Positions 20,745 through 33,619 of a DNA stretch of 64,000 bases are shown in pieces. This DNA comes from Epiperipatus broadwayi (taxonomy: Eukaryota; Onychophora; Udeonychophora; Euonychophora; Peripatidae). The notes below the pieces were generated by a model. It had not been told where the DNA came from and searched no databases. It saw only the letters and a list, made by a program, of their open reading frames with translations. A program made the position numbers and the translations under genes. Where the stretch lies: contig JAQFVV010000021.1 of NCBI GenBank assembly GCA_028023455.1, forward strand, positions 6,720,853-6,784,852. Direction: 5' to 3'. Every line of letters begins with the position of its first letter. Within the stretch, counting starts at the first letter, position 1.

Positions 20745-22120
20745 TAAGTATTACGTGCTGACATCGTGCTTAATAAGAATTAATATTTACAACTGTAAAT
20801 TAATTACTATGACATATGAGTTATTTTATTAAAAATTAATGCATAAAAATAATTATTGCATAAGTATATACTTTCAAGATAGTATAGAATTTGAATGGCA
20901 AATTTTTTAATCTCAGAACATTTTTGACCTAAATAAAAATATATTTTTGAAAAATCAACTTCTGGGTATTTTTCTTTTAAAATTTCATTATTCTACAGAT
21001 CCTTCAATTCTCTAATTAACTCAAATAAAAACATTTTTTGAAGTTAACATTTAATAAATATAATCCATTTCTATATTTTTAATCAAAAATAAACTTAACG
21101 GACAAAAGAAGTTTTTTTTTAAAAATGAAAATAAAGCAAATGTGCTTCCTTTTTTGAACAGTTAAAGTAAAAAGAAAAAATGAAAATATTACAATTTTGA
21201 CTACTTTTATATGAAAAGATTTTACACATTTTATATAATTTTTTTTTCAATTTTTTAGTTGTAGTACCATATCTTATACACATATATGTCAACCTGCTAT
21301 AAAATAATTTAAATTTGGAAATATTGTCAATAATATTAGAGGCTATGAAACCTGGAATGTTACAATATAAAGAAAGTTGCATGTTATAAATGACCCTCAT
21401 CTATACTTCAGCCTACCCCTGCCCTCGAAAAATGGTAAAAAAAAAACAAAAAAAAACATTTCATGTCAGAAACTGAGCAATATCTGAAAAAGGGTTTTTC
21501 TTTTTATCTTTTTTTAGATGTAATATGTAAATAAGAATACCTATGTATTTATTTTTGTTTATTAATAACTGTATAACTGTCAGAATTAATTGTGGGCTGA
21601 TTACATGCAAAATAATTATAAGATTAATTGGAAACTTTTATCTACCTAAAAATTTGTCTTAAGTTTTAAACTCCTATCATGGATATTTATAGACATAATA
21701 CATTAAACTACATTAAGAACCTTTTTGTATTTATACCACATATGTACTAGATGAAAGATCTCTTGATGCAAAAGTAACATTTGCACCGATTATGTCTTCA
21801 ACCTGGTTTGAATCCAGGCTGAAATATTTTTTTCCAAGAACTTTGGCATTTTACTTTAGATAGATAGCTCATCGAGAACTTACCTAACCATTTAATATTA
21901 ATCAGCAAATGCATACTCAGTTATTTGTAATTAAAAGGAAAAGAAAGAGTGGAAAAGTGCTCATACCCTCACAATCCAAAATTTGGATGCCTGGAGAAAG
22001 TCTCTTCTTAACTGATCATCTATGAGAAACTGTTAAAGAGCATTTATTTTGTGGTGAGTTATTTATATATAAAAAGAAGCTTTATTTGTGTATTAAGAGT
22101 AATAAAAGTTTGATACAAAA
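20745..22120. other. AT-rich, nothing recognised
   Basis: A possible B-box string (GGTTTGAATCC near 21803) hints at an old SINE but there is no clear A-box. No gene is identified. Confidence 0.4.
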
Positions 22121-22124
22121 CAAC

Positions 22125-22127
<3 letters not shown>

Positions 22128-22178
<51 letters not shown>
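22128..22178. repeat. (AT)n microsatellite within an ACAACTTGAATA...ATAAGTTGT inverted pair
   Basis: About 50 bp of alternating AT bracketed by ACAACTT and AAGTTGT, so the whole forms a hairpin. Confidence 0.9.
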
Positions 22179-22179
<1 letters not shown>

Positions 22180-22255
22180 TTGTTTATATATATAACTACA
22201 ACCATTAAATGTCTGTATTTTTAAATTATATAATAATAATTCAAACAAATATATT

Positions 22256-22475
22256 TAACACAGTATTCAAAATTAAATAATATATTCTTTACCAGAAGTA
22301 CTTTCAATTGTTTCACTGACAATCTTTTTCAACTGTTAATACAAACGTACAAAAAATAAAAACTTTTTATTTTTATTTTTTGTACGTTTGTATTAACAGT
22401 TGAAAAAGATTGTCAGTGAAACAATTGAAAGTACTTCTGGTAAAGAATATATTATTTAATTTTGAATACTGTGTT
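22256..22475. repeat. Foldback palindrome, about 105-bp arms, near-perfect
   Basis: TAACACAGTATTCAAAATTA at the left and its complement at the right. The arms meet near 22363-22370 at an A/T-rich turn. I saw no clear mismatch over most of the arm, which implies recent origin. No coding content. Confidence 0.93.
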
Positions 22476-22479
22476 ATAT

Positions 22480-24115
22480 ATATATATATAAACTTTTGAC
22501 AACTTCTATTCGTTAATTAGTTTGTAATTCATTTGTAATTCAGCATATATATATATTTAAAATTTTAATAAAAAAAAATAAACAAAATTAAATAGGTTAA
22601 ATTCATATTGGGAATAAGTTTGCTGTTAATGATTTCGCAAATTTAAATTTTTATAATACACTATAGATTTATTTTTAATTTTTTTTTTTTTTAATTTTGT
22701 GGTTTTAATATCCTGTGAGATTAAACATTTACTTTAATAGACTTAAAATCATTTTAATTCAATTGTAGAAAGTATTATTGAAATTAAATTAATTTACTTA
22801 TTTGTTTGAATTTATATTTTGTGAAAGAAAAAATAAATGAATAAGTAAAATTAATTTGTCTTTTATTTAATAGAATTATAAATGAGGGAGGGATAGGAAA
22901 ACATGTCAATAATACGAATGAATTTAATCTAAAGAAGAAAAAAAAACGAGTTTTCAGTAAATAAATAAATAAATAAATAAAAAAAATTCGAATAATAAAA
23001 AAAATAAAATAAAATACTTGACGTTTTTATCATAATTTTTTGACATGACATAAAAAAATAAAAATGTATAAAATGTAGTTTATAAATGATTGATAAATTT
23101 CTTGATTATAAATTCACTAAATATAAAATAATCAATACAAAACAGTGAAGTAATATGTCAGTATTTGTAAATTAAATAATAATAAATTTACAAGAAATTG
23201 AATTATCTAAATTAAACTGTTATCATTTATTATTCAGTTGAAATAATCTGTCAAATCATATCTTAAAAGTTGAATAATTTTTTAATTTTAAAGTTTTTCC
23301 CCACATATCTGGTTGACTTTAAACATATATGTAAACACACACACACATTTATTTAGGCAATGTGAAAGTATTATCGATGTTATAAGTGGCCAATACAGAT
23401 ATTAGTAACAACTAAATAAAGTCAATAAGTAAAAAATCAACATATTTAATCCAGTTCTATTTTATTCTTTTGAAAATCAGTAATATCAGTGGTACTTGTT
23501 TGTTCCCTCGTCTATAAATTTCACTTACAACCTTTATTTGTTTAATTATACATTATAGGAAACATGTTAGATAAAATATTCTCCAGTCTAATCTTAATAG
23601 AGTAATTTGATAACTATTTGCAGAATTTTAATGGTTGACAGCCTGTGTGTGTTAGAATGGGGGAATTTATATTTAAAGGGTCTAATATCAATTCTTATTT
23701 GACCAAGATAAAAAAAAACAGCCTTTCAAAAAAATAGCCCATTGCAGGGCAAAGTCTCTCTAGCAACTGTTCATGGCAAAATAGTAACAGAGAAATCACT
23801 ACCCATTAGGCTCTCTAATTTTCAGTTGGTGAATGCTTGAGCAGGTTTCCAATTTGATTTCACCTTCTAGCTAAGAATAATTAGATACATTACTAACCAG
23901 TGTTAGATTGTTAGCAGTGTTCTTATAGGTCAATTGCCAGAGAGAAAAATCATATTTTTTTTGAAAATATTATTTAGCCCACATTTAAATCCTAAGTCAT
24001 GTGTTACTTCTGTGCAATGAGATACTTATTTGGGTACTATGCTATAACAAAAAATATCAGTTTGATCACTTGAATAAAACTTTTCACATAGATCGCCATC
24101 TCTTATACTAGCACA
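22480..24115. other. AT-rich, nothing recognised
   Basis: Contains (AAAT)n near 22956-22980 and a GC-richer island at 23730-23930 without a coding signature. No gene is seen. Confidence 0.4.
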
Positions 24116-24130
24116 TAACTGTTTATAAAT

Positions 24131-24461
24131 AAGACAAAACTCTCCATACAGTAGTGCCACCCTGTGTCAACCAGAGTAATCAATGGATGCCAGAAGGCTT
24201 GTGCATAAAATCCCTATCTAATGCCTACTCATTCAATATCCCCAGACTAGTTTCTGGCTTGTGGCCTTTGTCAGTGAGGAGCTTTGGATCTGAGAGCACT
24301 GCACCTAGATCTTAGGATCTAATGCAACCATCCAGCAACCACCTTTTATTTCTATTTAACTATAAAACTATGAGAATGAAATTGAAAACACAAAAATATT
24401 TTCAATCTAAGCAGATTACTCTGGTTGGCACAGGGTGGACTACTGTAGGAGGAGTTTTGCA
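24131..24461 (-). mobile_element. Hammerhead-bearing element, family C, copy 2, with inverted ends
   Basis: AAAACTCTCCATACAGTAGT at 24131 and the complement-like CAGGGTGGACTACTGTAGGA near 24435 form inverted ends of about 45 bp around 240 bp. The ribozyme lies inside at 24239-24280 on the minus strand. Collinear with the copies at 52.5 and 53.0 kb. Confidence 0.7.
24239..24280 (-). ncRNA. Hammerhead ribozyme, family C (one core change)
   Basis: Minus strand: stem I UCCUCA with UGGGGA (six pairs, one wobble), core CUGACAA (the invariant G replaced by A), stem II GGC/GCC with loop CACAA, GAA, stem III ACU/AGU, cleavage nucleotide C. The helices are excellent, but the core change should abolish activity. 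Confidence 0.75.
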
Positions 24462-24524
24462 TTGTTAATAAAACTTTTCCACTTAATGTAAAAAATTAGG
24501 GTGCTCAAATAATACAATAACTAT

Positions 24525-24635
24525 ATTATTATTATTATTATCATCATCATCACCATCATCATTATTATTATTATCATTATTATCATCATCATCATCATTA
24601 TGATGATGATGATAATGATTATTATTATGAAAGAT
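24525..24635. repeat. (ATT/ATC)n array that folds on itself
   Basis: Mixed ATT and ATC triplets run to 24600 and switch to (TGA)n, so the second part complements the first and forms a triplet hairpin. Confidence 0.9.
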
Positions 24636-24639
24636 TATG

Positions 24640-25550
24640 TAAAAAAGAGAAATAACCTAAGAGACAATTGGTAGACCTATAATTACTTACATAATGTGTA
24701 CAATTATAGTTAAATCTTGTATATATTCTATTTTACATATGGTTTTTCATCAACGTCAAGCATTAGACATGTACCTGAAATATCAACTCTATGTACATAT
24801 TCTTAAATAAATATAAAAATGTCTAAAATCAAGGAAATTCAAAAAGCAACATGCTTTGAATTTTATGACTTATTATTATTTCTTAATTAGCAAGTTCTTT
24901 ATGATGAAGATAATAAATATGTAGATGGTAACATTATTTGCATTCTGTAATGTTTTTCCTCTCAAACATATTCAATATTTAAATTTTGTGAAGCTGAATA
25001 ACAAAAACCTAGCTATTTTTAAGCTACAACAATTAAAAATAAAATATGAATTCTACAGTTATTTATCTCCTGCAGCCTTTATCTATCAGAATTCTGATTT
25101 TCACTTGATGTTTTATAATAATTACTTCAAACCCTGCTTTTTACATGGACAGTTTTACACAGGAAGTTCCAGAGATATTAATTTAGTTTTTTTTTAAATA
25201 TTCGAATTGAAAAATAACGTCAAACAGGATAAAGTTAATAATGAGGAAAAAAAACGGTCACAGATGACGTCATCATGTATGGTCAAATTTTTTTATGAAT
25301 TCTCATTGGTAAATTTTTCTTATTTTAAATTTACAATTAAAACATTTTCCCTCTCATTAATATTAAATGATTACATTTTTTAAAGCAGAAAATTTAACTA
25401 TTACAACTATAACGGTCAATAATACTTGCATACGGGCTCTAGCATACAAATATATCGTAATATCAATCCTGATTTAAATTTAATATATTAAACATAAAAT
25501 GGATATTGCAATAAATTTTTTAAAAAATATGCAGAAAATATATTTTTATT
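24640..25550. other. AT-rich, nothing recognised
   Basis: A 90-residue open frame at 24925-25197 shows no domain. No repeat family is identified. Confidence 0.4.
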
Positions 25551-25554
25551 CAAT

Positions 25555-25790
25555 TTTATAATTCAATAAAAAGTGACAATAAGAATTAAATTTAATAATC
25601 ATTGTCATTTAAAGGCTTAATAAAAAAAAAAAAAGATAAAATTTTGACATGAAACTGTCATTTGTACATTATGGAAAAAAGTTGATTAAAAACGTTTTAA
25701 TTTATTTTTTTTTAAACTGCTCAAACAACAATAATTTTTAAAAATATCAGCAGAAATGTAATTACTTTATGAAAATTATTGTATTTTATA
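25555..25790 (+). repeat. Interspersed repeat family F, copy 1
   Basis: Collinear with 35575-35815. Landmarks are AATTTAATAATCA, GACATGAAACTGTCAT, a GATTA.AAA.GTTTTAA string, and AATAATT.TTAAAAA. Diverged copies of unknown type. Confidence 0.5.
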
Positions 25791-26220
25791 ATTTTAATAT
25801 ATTTTTGTCTAAAATTCTTCACAAATTAATATTCCACGTATGTGTATAACATTAAAGATTAATATATATTTGTATGTAGGTAGAAGATATATAACATTAT
25901 TTCAGTAAATAAGTCATTCTGTTTGGTTTATATATATTAACCAGATAAATTCAAGATCTAAAATTCTGAATGACTTTGATAAAGGAATATGATAAGTTTC
26001 CAGGTCCAAGTTTTATGGATTTGAAAGATCAGCAAAACATTATCAAAAAAAAGTATGTCTTCATTGATAGCCATTACACTTAACTACTATTTGACATAAT
26101 CATCTTTACTATCAACACATTTCACTCATCAATGCAATCAATTTTTTAAAATCTTCTGCAAATAACTAGTGTTTTGAAAGTCAAGAGTTGACCTTGAGAT
26201 TTACCTGTAACTTTTATTAG
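25791..26220. other. AT-rich, nothing recognised
   Basis: Sequence between repeat F copy 1 and the SINE. No coding signature. Confidence 0.4.
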
Positions 26221-26330
26221 TTTTTTTTTTCATGTGTCAGAGCATCGGCTGGGAAGCAAACCCGCTAACCCGGGACAACTGCTTGTAAGGCAGCTGTGCT
26301 GACCTCTCGACCACCAACGCTTGACAACTT
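26221..26330 (-). repeat. tRNA-derived SINE, best-preserved copy
   Basis: On the minus strand: CAAGCGTTGGTGGTCGAGAG, GTCAGCACAG (A-box), CTGC-CTTACAA-GCAG (anticodon position TAC), GTCCCGGGTTAGCGGGTTTG (B-box region), CTTCCCAGCCGATGC, then a CACATG and A-rich tail. The head is tRNA-like, and an RNA polymerase III internal promoter is expected. Four relatives lie in the window, mostly in the same orientation. Confidence 0.85.
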
Positions 26331-28160
26331 TTATTAGTTCTTCATTAAATATCTATATTTTATGCCCATAAGCCTTGTCATTGTAATAATAAAATGTGTA
26401 GTTACTCAGGAAGTCATGTGATATTCGAGAATACCTACCAATTTATAGCTTTTGATTTTATTACTTTACCACTTGTTTAATCACACTCTATTATTGCAAC
26501 ATGACTATTTAATATCATGACCTTTCTGTGCATTTAAAATCTCTAACAGTAAGTTTGATCTTAATATACAACCACCCATACTTCTCCATTACACTATATC
26601 TTAACACATAAACATGTCTACTATACTGTAAATAAAACACTTTTAATTATATAATGCATTTCTGTATGGAGAAAAGCAAGTCTTGATTGGTATTGATATT
26701 TACCACACACAGAATAAAGGCTCAATCACTTATTCATATAATCAACATGCTCTCATTTTTACAAATCATAAAGCAAATGTCAATTGGCAAAAACTTATTT
26801 TCTACAACTCAAATTGCTTTTAAATATCATTTTTGATGCTAAATTAAACATTTAATTAAATAGTTGTTTAGTGAAAATAATTGTCATTTTTTTCCTTGTT
26901 ACTATGACAATTTTTCAGACACGATTAAACATGTACATTAAATAGAGTACCATGTGACATTCTTAGATTGCATTTAATTAATAAATTAATAAAAGTAATA
27001 TATACTTCAAACATAGCATTCATTGGTCTCCAAATTTCCAAACTAATTTTGTCTGTTTTCCTTCATTCATAAGAAGTATTGGTGACACCTATGAATATTG
27101 CAGTAGCCTTTATTTGTTATGTGGTAAAAGTTGATAAATTAAACATTTTAAATATCTTAAGATTTTAAACCTACTGTTTATCTTGTGTAGTTATAAAAAT
27201 CTGATAATCAGTCATTTAATCAGTTTCTATTATAGTATTATCCCTATAAAGTTATAATTGATAAACCTTTATCTCAATCTATAATCCTTGAAAGGATTAA
27301 TACTGTCTTATAAAAGACTTTATTACCCTCAGTCATACTTTAAAAGCAGATTGATATCCAAAACTTTAAACTTGGATATAATAGCTACAAGTGGCCAATG
27401 GATATTTATGTATATCATTAGCTAAAAAGTAAATTCAAGACTTTTACGACTATATTCTCTAGCATCCATCAATTTATCATACTTTCAAAAGTTGGCTAAG
27501 GAGCAGAGTGACAGAATGGATTACTTCTTTTAATGAAAATGTGGTAATGTGTTTCCAATGTTTTATTTATTTGAAAATTTAGTATTGGTAACTAAAAATG
27601 AAAGTTACTTATATGCAATTACTTTACTGCTCTTTAGACAAAGAAACACACAAAACAAAACATTAAATATTATCTTAACATAATTTCAATATTACTCTTT
27701 TTAGTGTCAAATATTAAACTATAATATTTTTTTTTCAAATAATTTCTAAAATATAATTATAAAAATTACAAAACTGTACTGTTACAAATTATAAAAATCC
27801 CCTTTAGATATTTATGAACAGGAGATTTTTTAACACCTCATTCAAAAGTTTTTTTTGAAAATTTGTATTTTCTGTAAGAAATAGTACAATGAACATCACT
27901 CATTTAAACAGGCAGTGTAACTAACTCTTTTGCATTACATTATTATATATTTAAATTTCCATTATATTCACCTTATTTTATGATTGAGTAGACAATGGAT
28001 ATCAGATGACATAGAGCCATTAGTGCAAACTAAGATTCAAAGCTGGAACTAATGTACTATGTATCTAACAACTACCTTCATACTTCTTTATACTATTCAA
28101 ACTAATATTCTGAAATCCCCTCCCACTCTTCCCAAAAAGAATCAAATCCACACTCTTTCA
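26331..28160. other. AT-rich, nothing recognised
   Basis: Long unique-looking stretch. I could not connect any part of it to the families above. Confidence 0.4.
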
Positions 28161-28161
28161 C

Positions 28162-28166
<5 letters not shown>

Positions 28167-28234
<68 letters not shown>
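28167..28234. repeat. (AT)n microsatellite
   Basis: About 68 bp of alternating AT. Confidence 0.97.
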
Positions 28235-28237
<3 letters not shown>

Positions 28238-31200
28238 CCCATTTCAATTTAGCCTATGGCTAAATTTCAGTAATGTGCATAAAATGAAATATAGAAAAAA
28301 ATCACCATCACATTTTTTTATTTAGGAAGGGAAGCTGTAGAGCACCCAAGTTTAAACATTACTAGATCAAGTTTCCAAAAAGTCTAGGACAAAAAGAGAG
28401 TGGAGTAAAGATTTATGCTCTTTGTTTGTTTGTATTGATATAACCCAAAAAAATAGTAACTTACCTTGAATTATTTAATAGTTATTTTTAAAAGTTAGGA
28501 TTAGAACCCATATAAACAGTTGTTAGTGAACACAAACTATTTACTTAATAATTTTCTAATTTTGATTAACTTTCTTCAAAATTGATCTATACTTGCTAAA
28601 TTCTGCTCTCTATTTTTTCTATAACAGTAATTTAAGCCTAATAGTTCTAATAATTTAATTTTGAATATTAAAAAGCATTCAGATTATTTTTGATAGGCAA
28701 GTTTTCTGAATGTCTGAATATCTGAGTATATGCTAGTATTCTACAAAAATAAATTTACAGTTACACATATTGTAAAAATTAACAAAGCGTATGCTTAAAA
28801 TCTTTAATACTTTACATATTGTAAAAGAAAAAAATTGTTAAAATCTTTGTGGAATTTCTTGTGAAAAGCTATATTGTATAAATAATTATATTGTGTTAAT
28901 TAAACTCACAAGGTTAGAATTTCTGTTGGTAGCACAGCTGAAAGTCTTTAAATCAGAGATAATCAGAAAAAAGTAATTAAATTTTATGAGGCTGGATTTG
29001 AGACAAAGATGTTAAGCCATTAAGGTAATAGATTCCTTCCAGACTAGTTAATTATAGGGTGTTTCTATATATTAGTCTGGGTTTCTTACTAACAGTAAAT
29101 TTGAAACAGGTGATCAGTTTTAAATTAGATGGTTTATCTAATAAAAATCAGGTTTTTTATCTGGGTGGTCTGTAAAAGACTCACTGATATAAAAAGGCTG
29201 GCAATCACTTAGTAAAAAAAGAAAAATATTAAAATTGTTAAGAGAGCAACTTAAATTGTAAAAAGAAATCCCATTGAATTGCTGTCATTTTTTATATAAT
29301 TTTGTTTGGAGAGTGTTTTGATTGATTGTGAAAAATAAGATAGAAGACACTGATTGTTCACCTGTATTTTAAATTGAAAATGAAAATAAGTAAACTACTG
29401 AAAAGTGTTAAACCATACTAGTTCATTCATGCCAGGGACTGAGTGTAAACCCCAGCAAAATGATAATAACATAAAACAACAAATATCATTAATCTATTGA
29501 AATAAGTATGCTGAAAAGAAATGAAACAATTCTAGTGCCAAATGGTTTCTATGAAAGCAAGTAACTTCATCATCATCATCATAATAAAAGAATTGTAAGC
29601 CTAAGCCAAGAAATAATAGGACTGTTCCAGTAAAGTGCTGAAATTGGTAATATATGCATGTTACAGATTGGTGTATGTGGTTGCTGCAAAATTTATAAAC
29701 ATTCAACAAATTGAATTTAAACTCTTTTAAAGTGCATATCTCAAGAAAATAAAAGGACTGGTAATATAAATTTTTATTATATATTTTCCTTTTTATTATA
29801 TCAGGGACTATTAACAACATTTTTAATAAATTCTTTGTCTTTTATTATCTCTGAATTTTAAAACCAAAATCAAGTAAAAAGCAGAATTTTAGTAATATTA
29901 GATAGTACAATATTGATGATTTTATGTATTCTAAAATTATTATATATATCCACTTATTGATGTATTTTATTTTGTGAAATGTATTATTGTGTATCAATTC
30001 AAAATTATGTAATATGTTTATATATTAAAAAGTTTTTTTTGTTTGACAATATTTTATTCATAATGGGGATGCACACATATATACATATAGTAATATAATT
30101 ATACTTGCCACATGTATAACTGTTGCCTTAATGTTGAAAATGAGAGAAAGGTAGCAGTGTAGGAATTAGTTTTTTTAAAAATAAGAATTAGTGACCTCAA
30201 TAGCTTAGAGGGTGAGATAAGTAATTTAAAACTTGTTTCTGGAAATGCTTTTACATCTCTAGAATCTAACCTTTTTTTCCTAATTAATTATCTTGTTATA
30301 TGTTATGTTTAAATTTATAAGGTTACAAAAGTATGTGTATGCATAAAGTGTTTATATTTTTACGGAAATATTTTTCTTATGGATGTAAATTCTTAATTAT
30401 TTATTATCCAAATTGGTGCACAAACATTTTACTCTGAAAAACATTGGATACTGTCATTACAGGGAAAGGGGAAAGAGTTTAATACTATTAATATTATGAT
30501 TTAAATATAAATAACTCATCATTGTTATCCATATAAATTTTCATCTATATCTTTAAATAGTATGTATATTTTAGTAGTCCTGTAATAAATGTTAATTTGT
30601 TTCATTAAAAGAGGCATACATCCTTATTAATAGTATTTGTTAATTTATTAATTATGATCAGTCATCATCATTGAATATTAATGGTTAAGTTCTAATTTAA
30701 ATATAATGTTAGACAAATAATTATGAAGTTATAAAAGCTAATTTTGTTAGGTGTTAGTTCTAAACCTGAGGATGGAAGTACCATTGTCATCATAATCATC
30801 ATCATGTTTTAAATTAATGATCTAGATAAATGTTTAATGGCCATAGATAAATAATGATTTCCACTGTATTTGGTTATCATTTGTGAGTTATTATAAGATA
30901 ATAACCACCATCAAGATCATCAAACATCATTAAAGGATGAGTGAATTGCCACTATAAATCTATAGTGTTTGATATGAGTTAGCAAGACTTATGATAATGT
31001 TGAAATGCATTTATAATATTAAAATCTAAGTAGTAATGTTGTCTGATAAATTTTATATGCACAACTAAAGCATAGGTATGTTTTTGTTTTTCTTAATGTT
31101 AGTGCAAATGTGATATGATTCTAAAATCCAAAAATCCTGCATCTGGTTATAAATAAGATACCAAAAGGGATTCAAACCTGGTGCATTTGTAAGTATGTAT

Positions 31201-32950
31201 AGAATATAACTTTGTCTAGGTTTAGCTAACCTAGTGGTGCCCTAATAGACCATATTCACATTCACTTACTAGGATAAAACTAGAGATAAAAAGTGGGTAA
31301 AATACTGTTGGATTTATTTTGAAATATTTTTATTAGATTACCAATGGCTCTCACCCACTACTTGATACTTTTTATTTAAGTTACAATGGCTGCCCAACTA
31401 GGGCTCAAAATATAACATATACCTGAAATGATTAGTTTATGATATTTGCCATTCTTTTATCCGTGCAAGACATTTTTTGGGGGAGTTTATTTGGAGACTC
31501 AGCATTTTATTATATATATATATATATGTTTCAGTTTTGAATCCTAGTTATTAGTGATGAAGATAAAAGCTAAAAAATGATCCAAACTGAAAATTTTATA
31601 GTGCAACATTACCGAAACTTACAATAAATGACACAGAATAAAGAAATATTCGTATAAAAAGTCATAATATTTTTGTTTAATTTCTATTGAAATATTTTGA
31701 TTGTATTTATCCAATTATTGCAAATTTTTATTGATTTTTTTGCTCATTTGCATAATGTTTTGAATATGCAAAATAATTAGTCCACCAGTCAAAAATTTTT
31801 TGATGCAATGTTGTTGTTTTTTTTTGTGAATTAATTTTGCAATCCTCTGTTTATAGTTGATGATCCTCTGATGTTTAGAGAAGTTATTAAGTGACAGTTT
31901 CAAGGGACAAACATTTTTGGTTTGACCCCTAGCTGACAAAGGTAAAAAATAAAAAAAAATATTTTGATTAGATGGCTGAAACTATTGTGGTCACTCAAAC
32001 CAATTCCTCTGGTATTGGAACATCATGTGATTTTACTAGCTACATATTGTATGATTATTTTTTCCACTTTGGTGATATAGTGTTTAGCATTTAGATTAGA
32101 TTATTGAACAACCCATAGTTTGAATTGCTCTGTGCAGTTTGCATAAAATTAGAATAATGGAATCAGAAGCAAAAGATTTCAGGATTGATTTCAAATTCAG
32201 TAAATTATAACACAAATCTCATTCTATTTTTGGTTTTATTTCAAACATAATAAATCATAATATAAATCTCATTTGATTAGCCTAAGGTGTCTGCTGTGTT
32301 GCTGAATGTGTGGAAATGTTAACATACTAAGGTAAATTCAGCATACCACTGTGGTGCTTGAACATCACAGTATTTCTCAAGCAATATCCATTCAATTATT
32401 TCTTTAATGTAATGGAATTTACTCTGACACTCATATATCACCTGACCCCCCCTTTGCAATTAATCATGCATTTATTTTTATTTTACTGTAGACTAATAAT
32501 TATGAAAGTTCTTCATTATTAAAAAAATCATAAATATTTTATTATATATTTAAAATTTTAAACATTTGAAGATAAAAATATATTTGAGTTGAAGTACAAA
32601 TCGCTGTCTCTTACTATTTTTTTTTTATTATTAATGCTATTGAAATTTTATTTTACATTCTCATTTCAAAAATCAACAAAATTTCATAAACCTTTTTTTG
32701 ATTATTCTTTTATTATAATGTTTCAAAGGGCAAATCTCTTTATCCTATTGTAATATCACATTGTTATACAATTGGGGAATCAGTAGATACTAAATAATGT
32801 GGAATCAGTAGATACTAAATAATGCAGTGCTATAATTCTTGTTTTAGTCTTCATTAGTGTGGACTAGAAGCCAAAGCTATAACTGATGTTCCTACAAATG
32901 TAGTAGCCACCTTTTTGCTAATAGCTACAATATTAAAAAAATCATAAACA
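28235..32950. other. Long AT-rich block without recognised genes
   Basis: Short (ATC)n stretches (near 29570 and 30790), an (AT)n at 31511-31527, a possible SINE B-box relic near 31168 (GGATTCAAACC-like) and a 24-bp tandem duplication (GGAATCAGTAGATACTAAAT at about 32776 and 32801). Open frames here have no recognisable domain. Confidence 0.45.
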
Positions 32951-32953
32951 TTT

Positions 32954-33614
32954 TGTTATAGTCCTCCCTTTCCTCAGAAGTGGACTATTCCAGATTCCTT
33001 CTTTATCTGATCGAATTAAGCATTGTTTGCTGCTGGTCAATAGGCTGATGTAAGTTAAAACATAGCCAATGATTAGTATAGGCCAATAAGCAATGATGCT
33101 CACTGAATCCAAATGTTTTCAGTAAGGAGGGATCTGGCTACAAATAGTCAGCTTTTTGTGACAACAGGAGAAGAATGTCTGTCTGATCTACAAAGAGAGT
33201 ACGTGTTCTCCCAGGGAAGCTCAGCTAACCTGAACAGCAGTAAGTATTCCCACAATAGCAATACACTATTTGTCCACACATATAGGCAAGTCCACAGAGA
33301 TAAAGAACACTGCTAAGACTACTGTTAACTCAAGGCAAGCTGTGTTGTACAACCGAAAGAGTCATTTCCCCTATCCGTGAGGCAAGCTATCAGGTGTAGT
33401 TGGAAGCGGTAGGACCACAAGACACAGGGCCCAGAGTTTATGTTAATCTATAATATTCAGTATTGTATATATTCTCTTGGTTATATTTGTAGATATAATA
33501 AATATTATATTAATTGTAAATCAGGTGTTTGTATTATTTTTCTGTAAGTTAAGTCTTAATCCAGACCAAACACAACAGATTTTTGGTGCAGTCATCAGGA
33601 CACCAAACACAACA
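32954..33614 (+). mobile_element. Collapsed LTR retroelement: LTR, primer-site remnant, LTR end
   Basis: It begins TGTTATAGTC and ends ACCAAACACAACA at 33577, about 624 bp. A polyadenylation-like AATAAA-type string lies near 33498. Directly after it comes TTTTTGGTGCAGTCATCAGG, matching the (T)TGGTGCAGTC.(T/C)C.GG primer-site region seen next to LTRs of BEL/Gypsy-type elements. A second CACCAAACACAACA follows at 33601-33614. I read this as a 5' LTR plus primer site joined to the last 14 bp of the 3' LTR, with the coding interior deleted. The flanks CATTT (left) and GATTT (right) could be a worn target duplication. Confidence 0.6.
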
Positions 33615-33619
33615 GATTT

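Noticed and set aside
23725-23775. String resembling a conserved invertebrate repeat (GCCCATTGCAGGGCAAAG)
   Set aside because: Too short to assign, and no second copy in the window.
33113-33316. 67-residue open frame
   Set aside because: Lies wholly inside the LTR at 32954-33577 and matches no retroelement protein.
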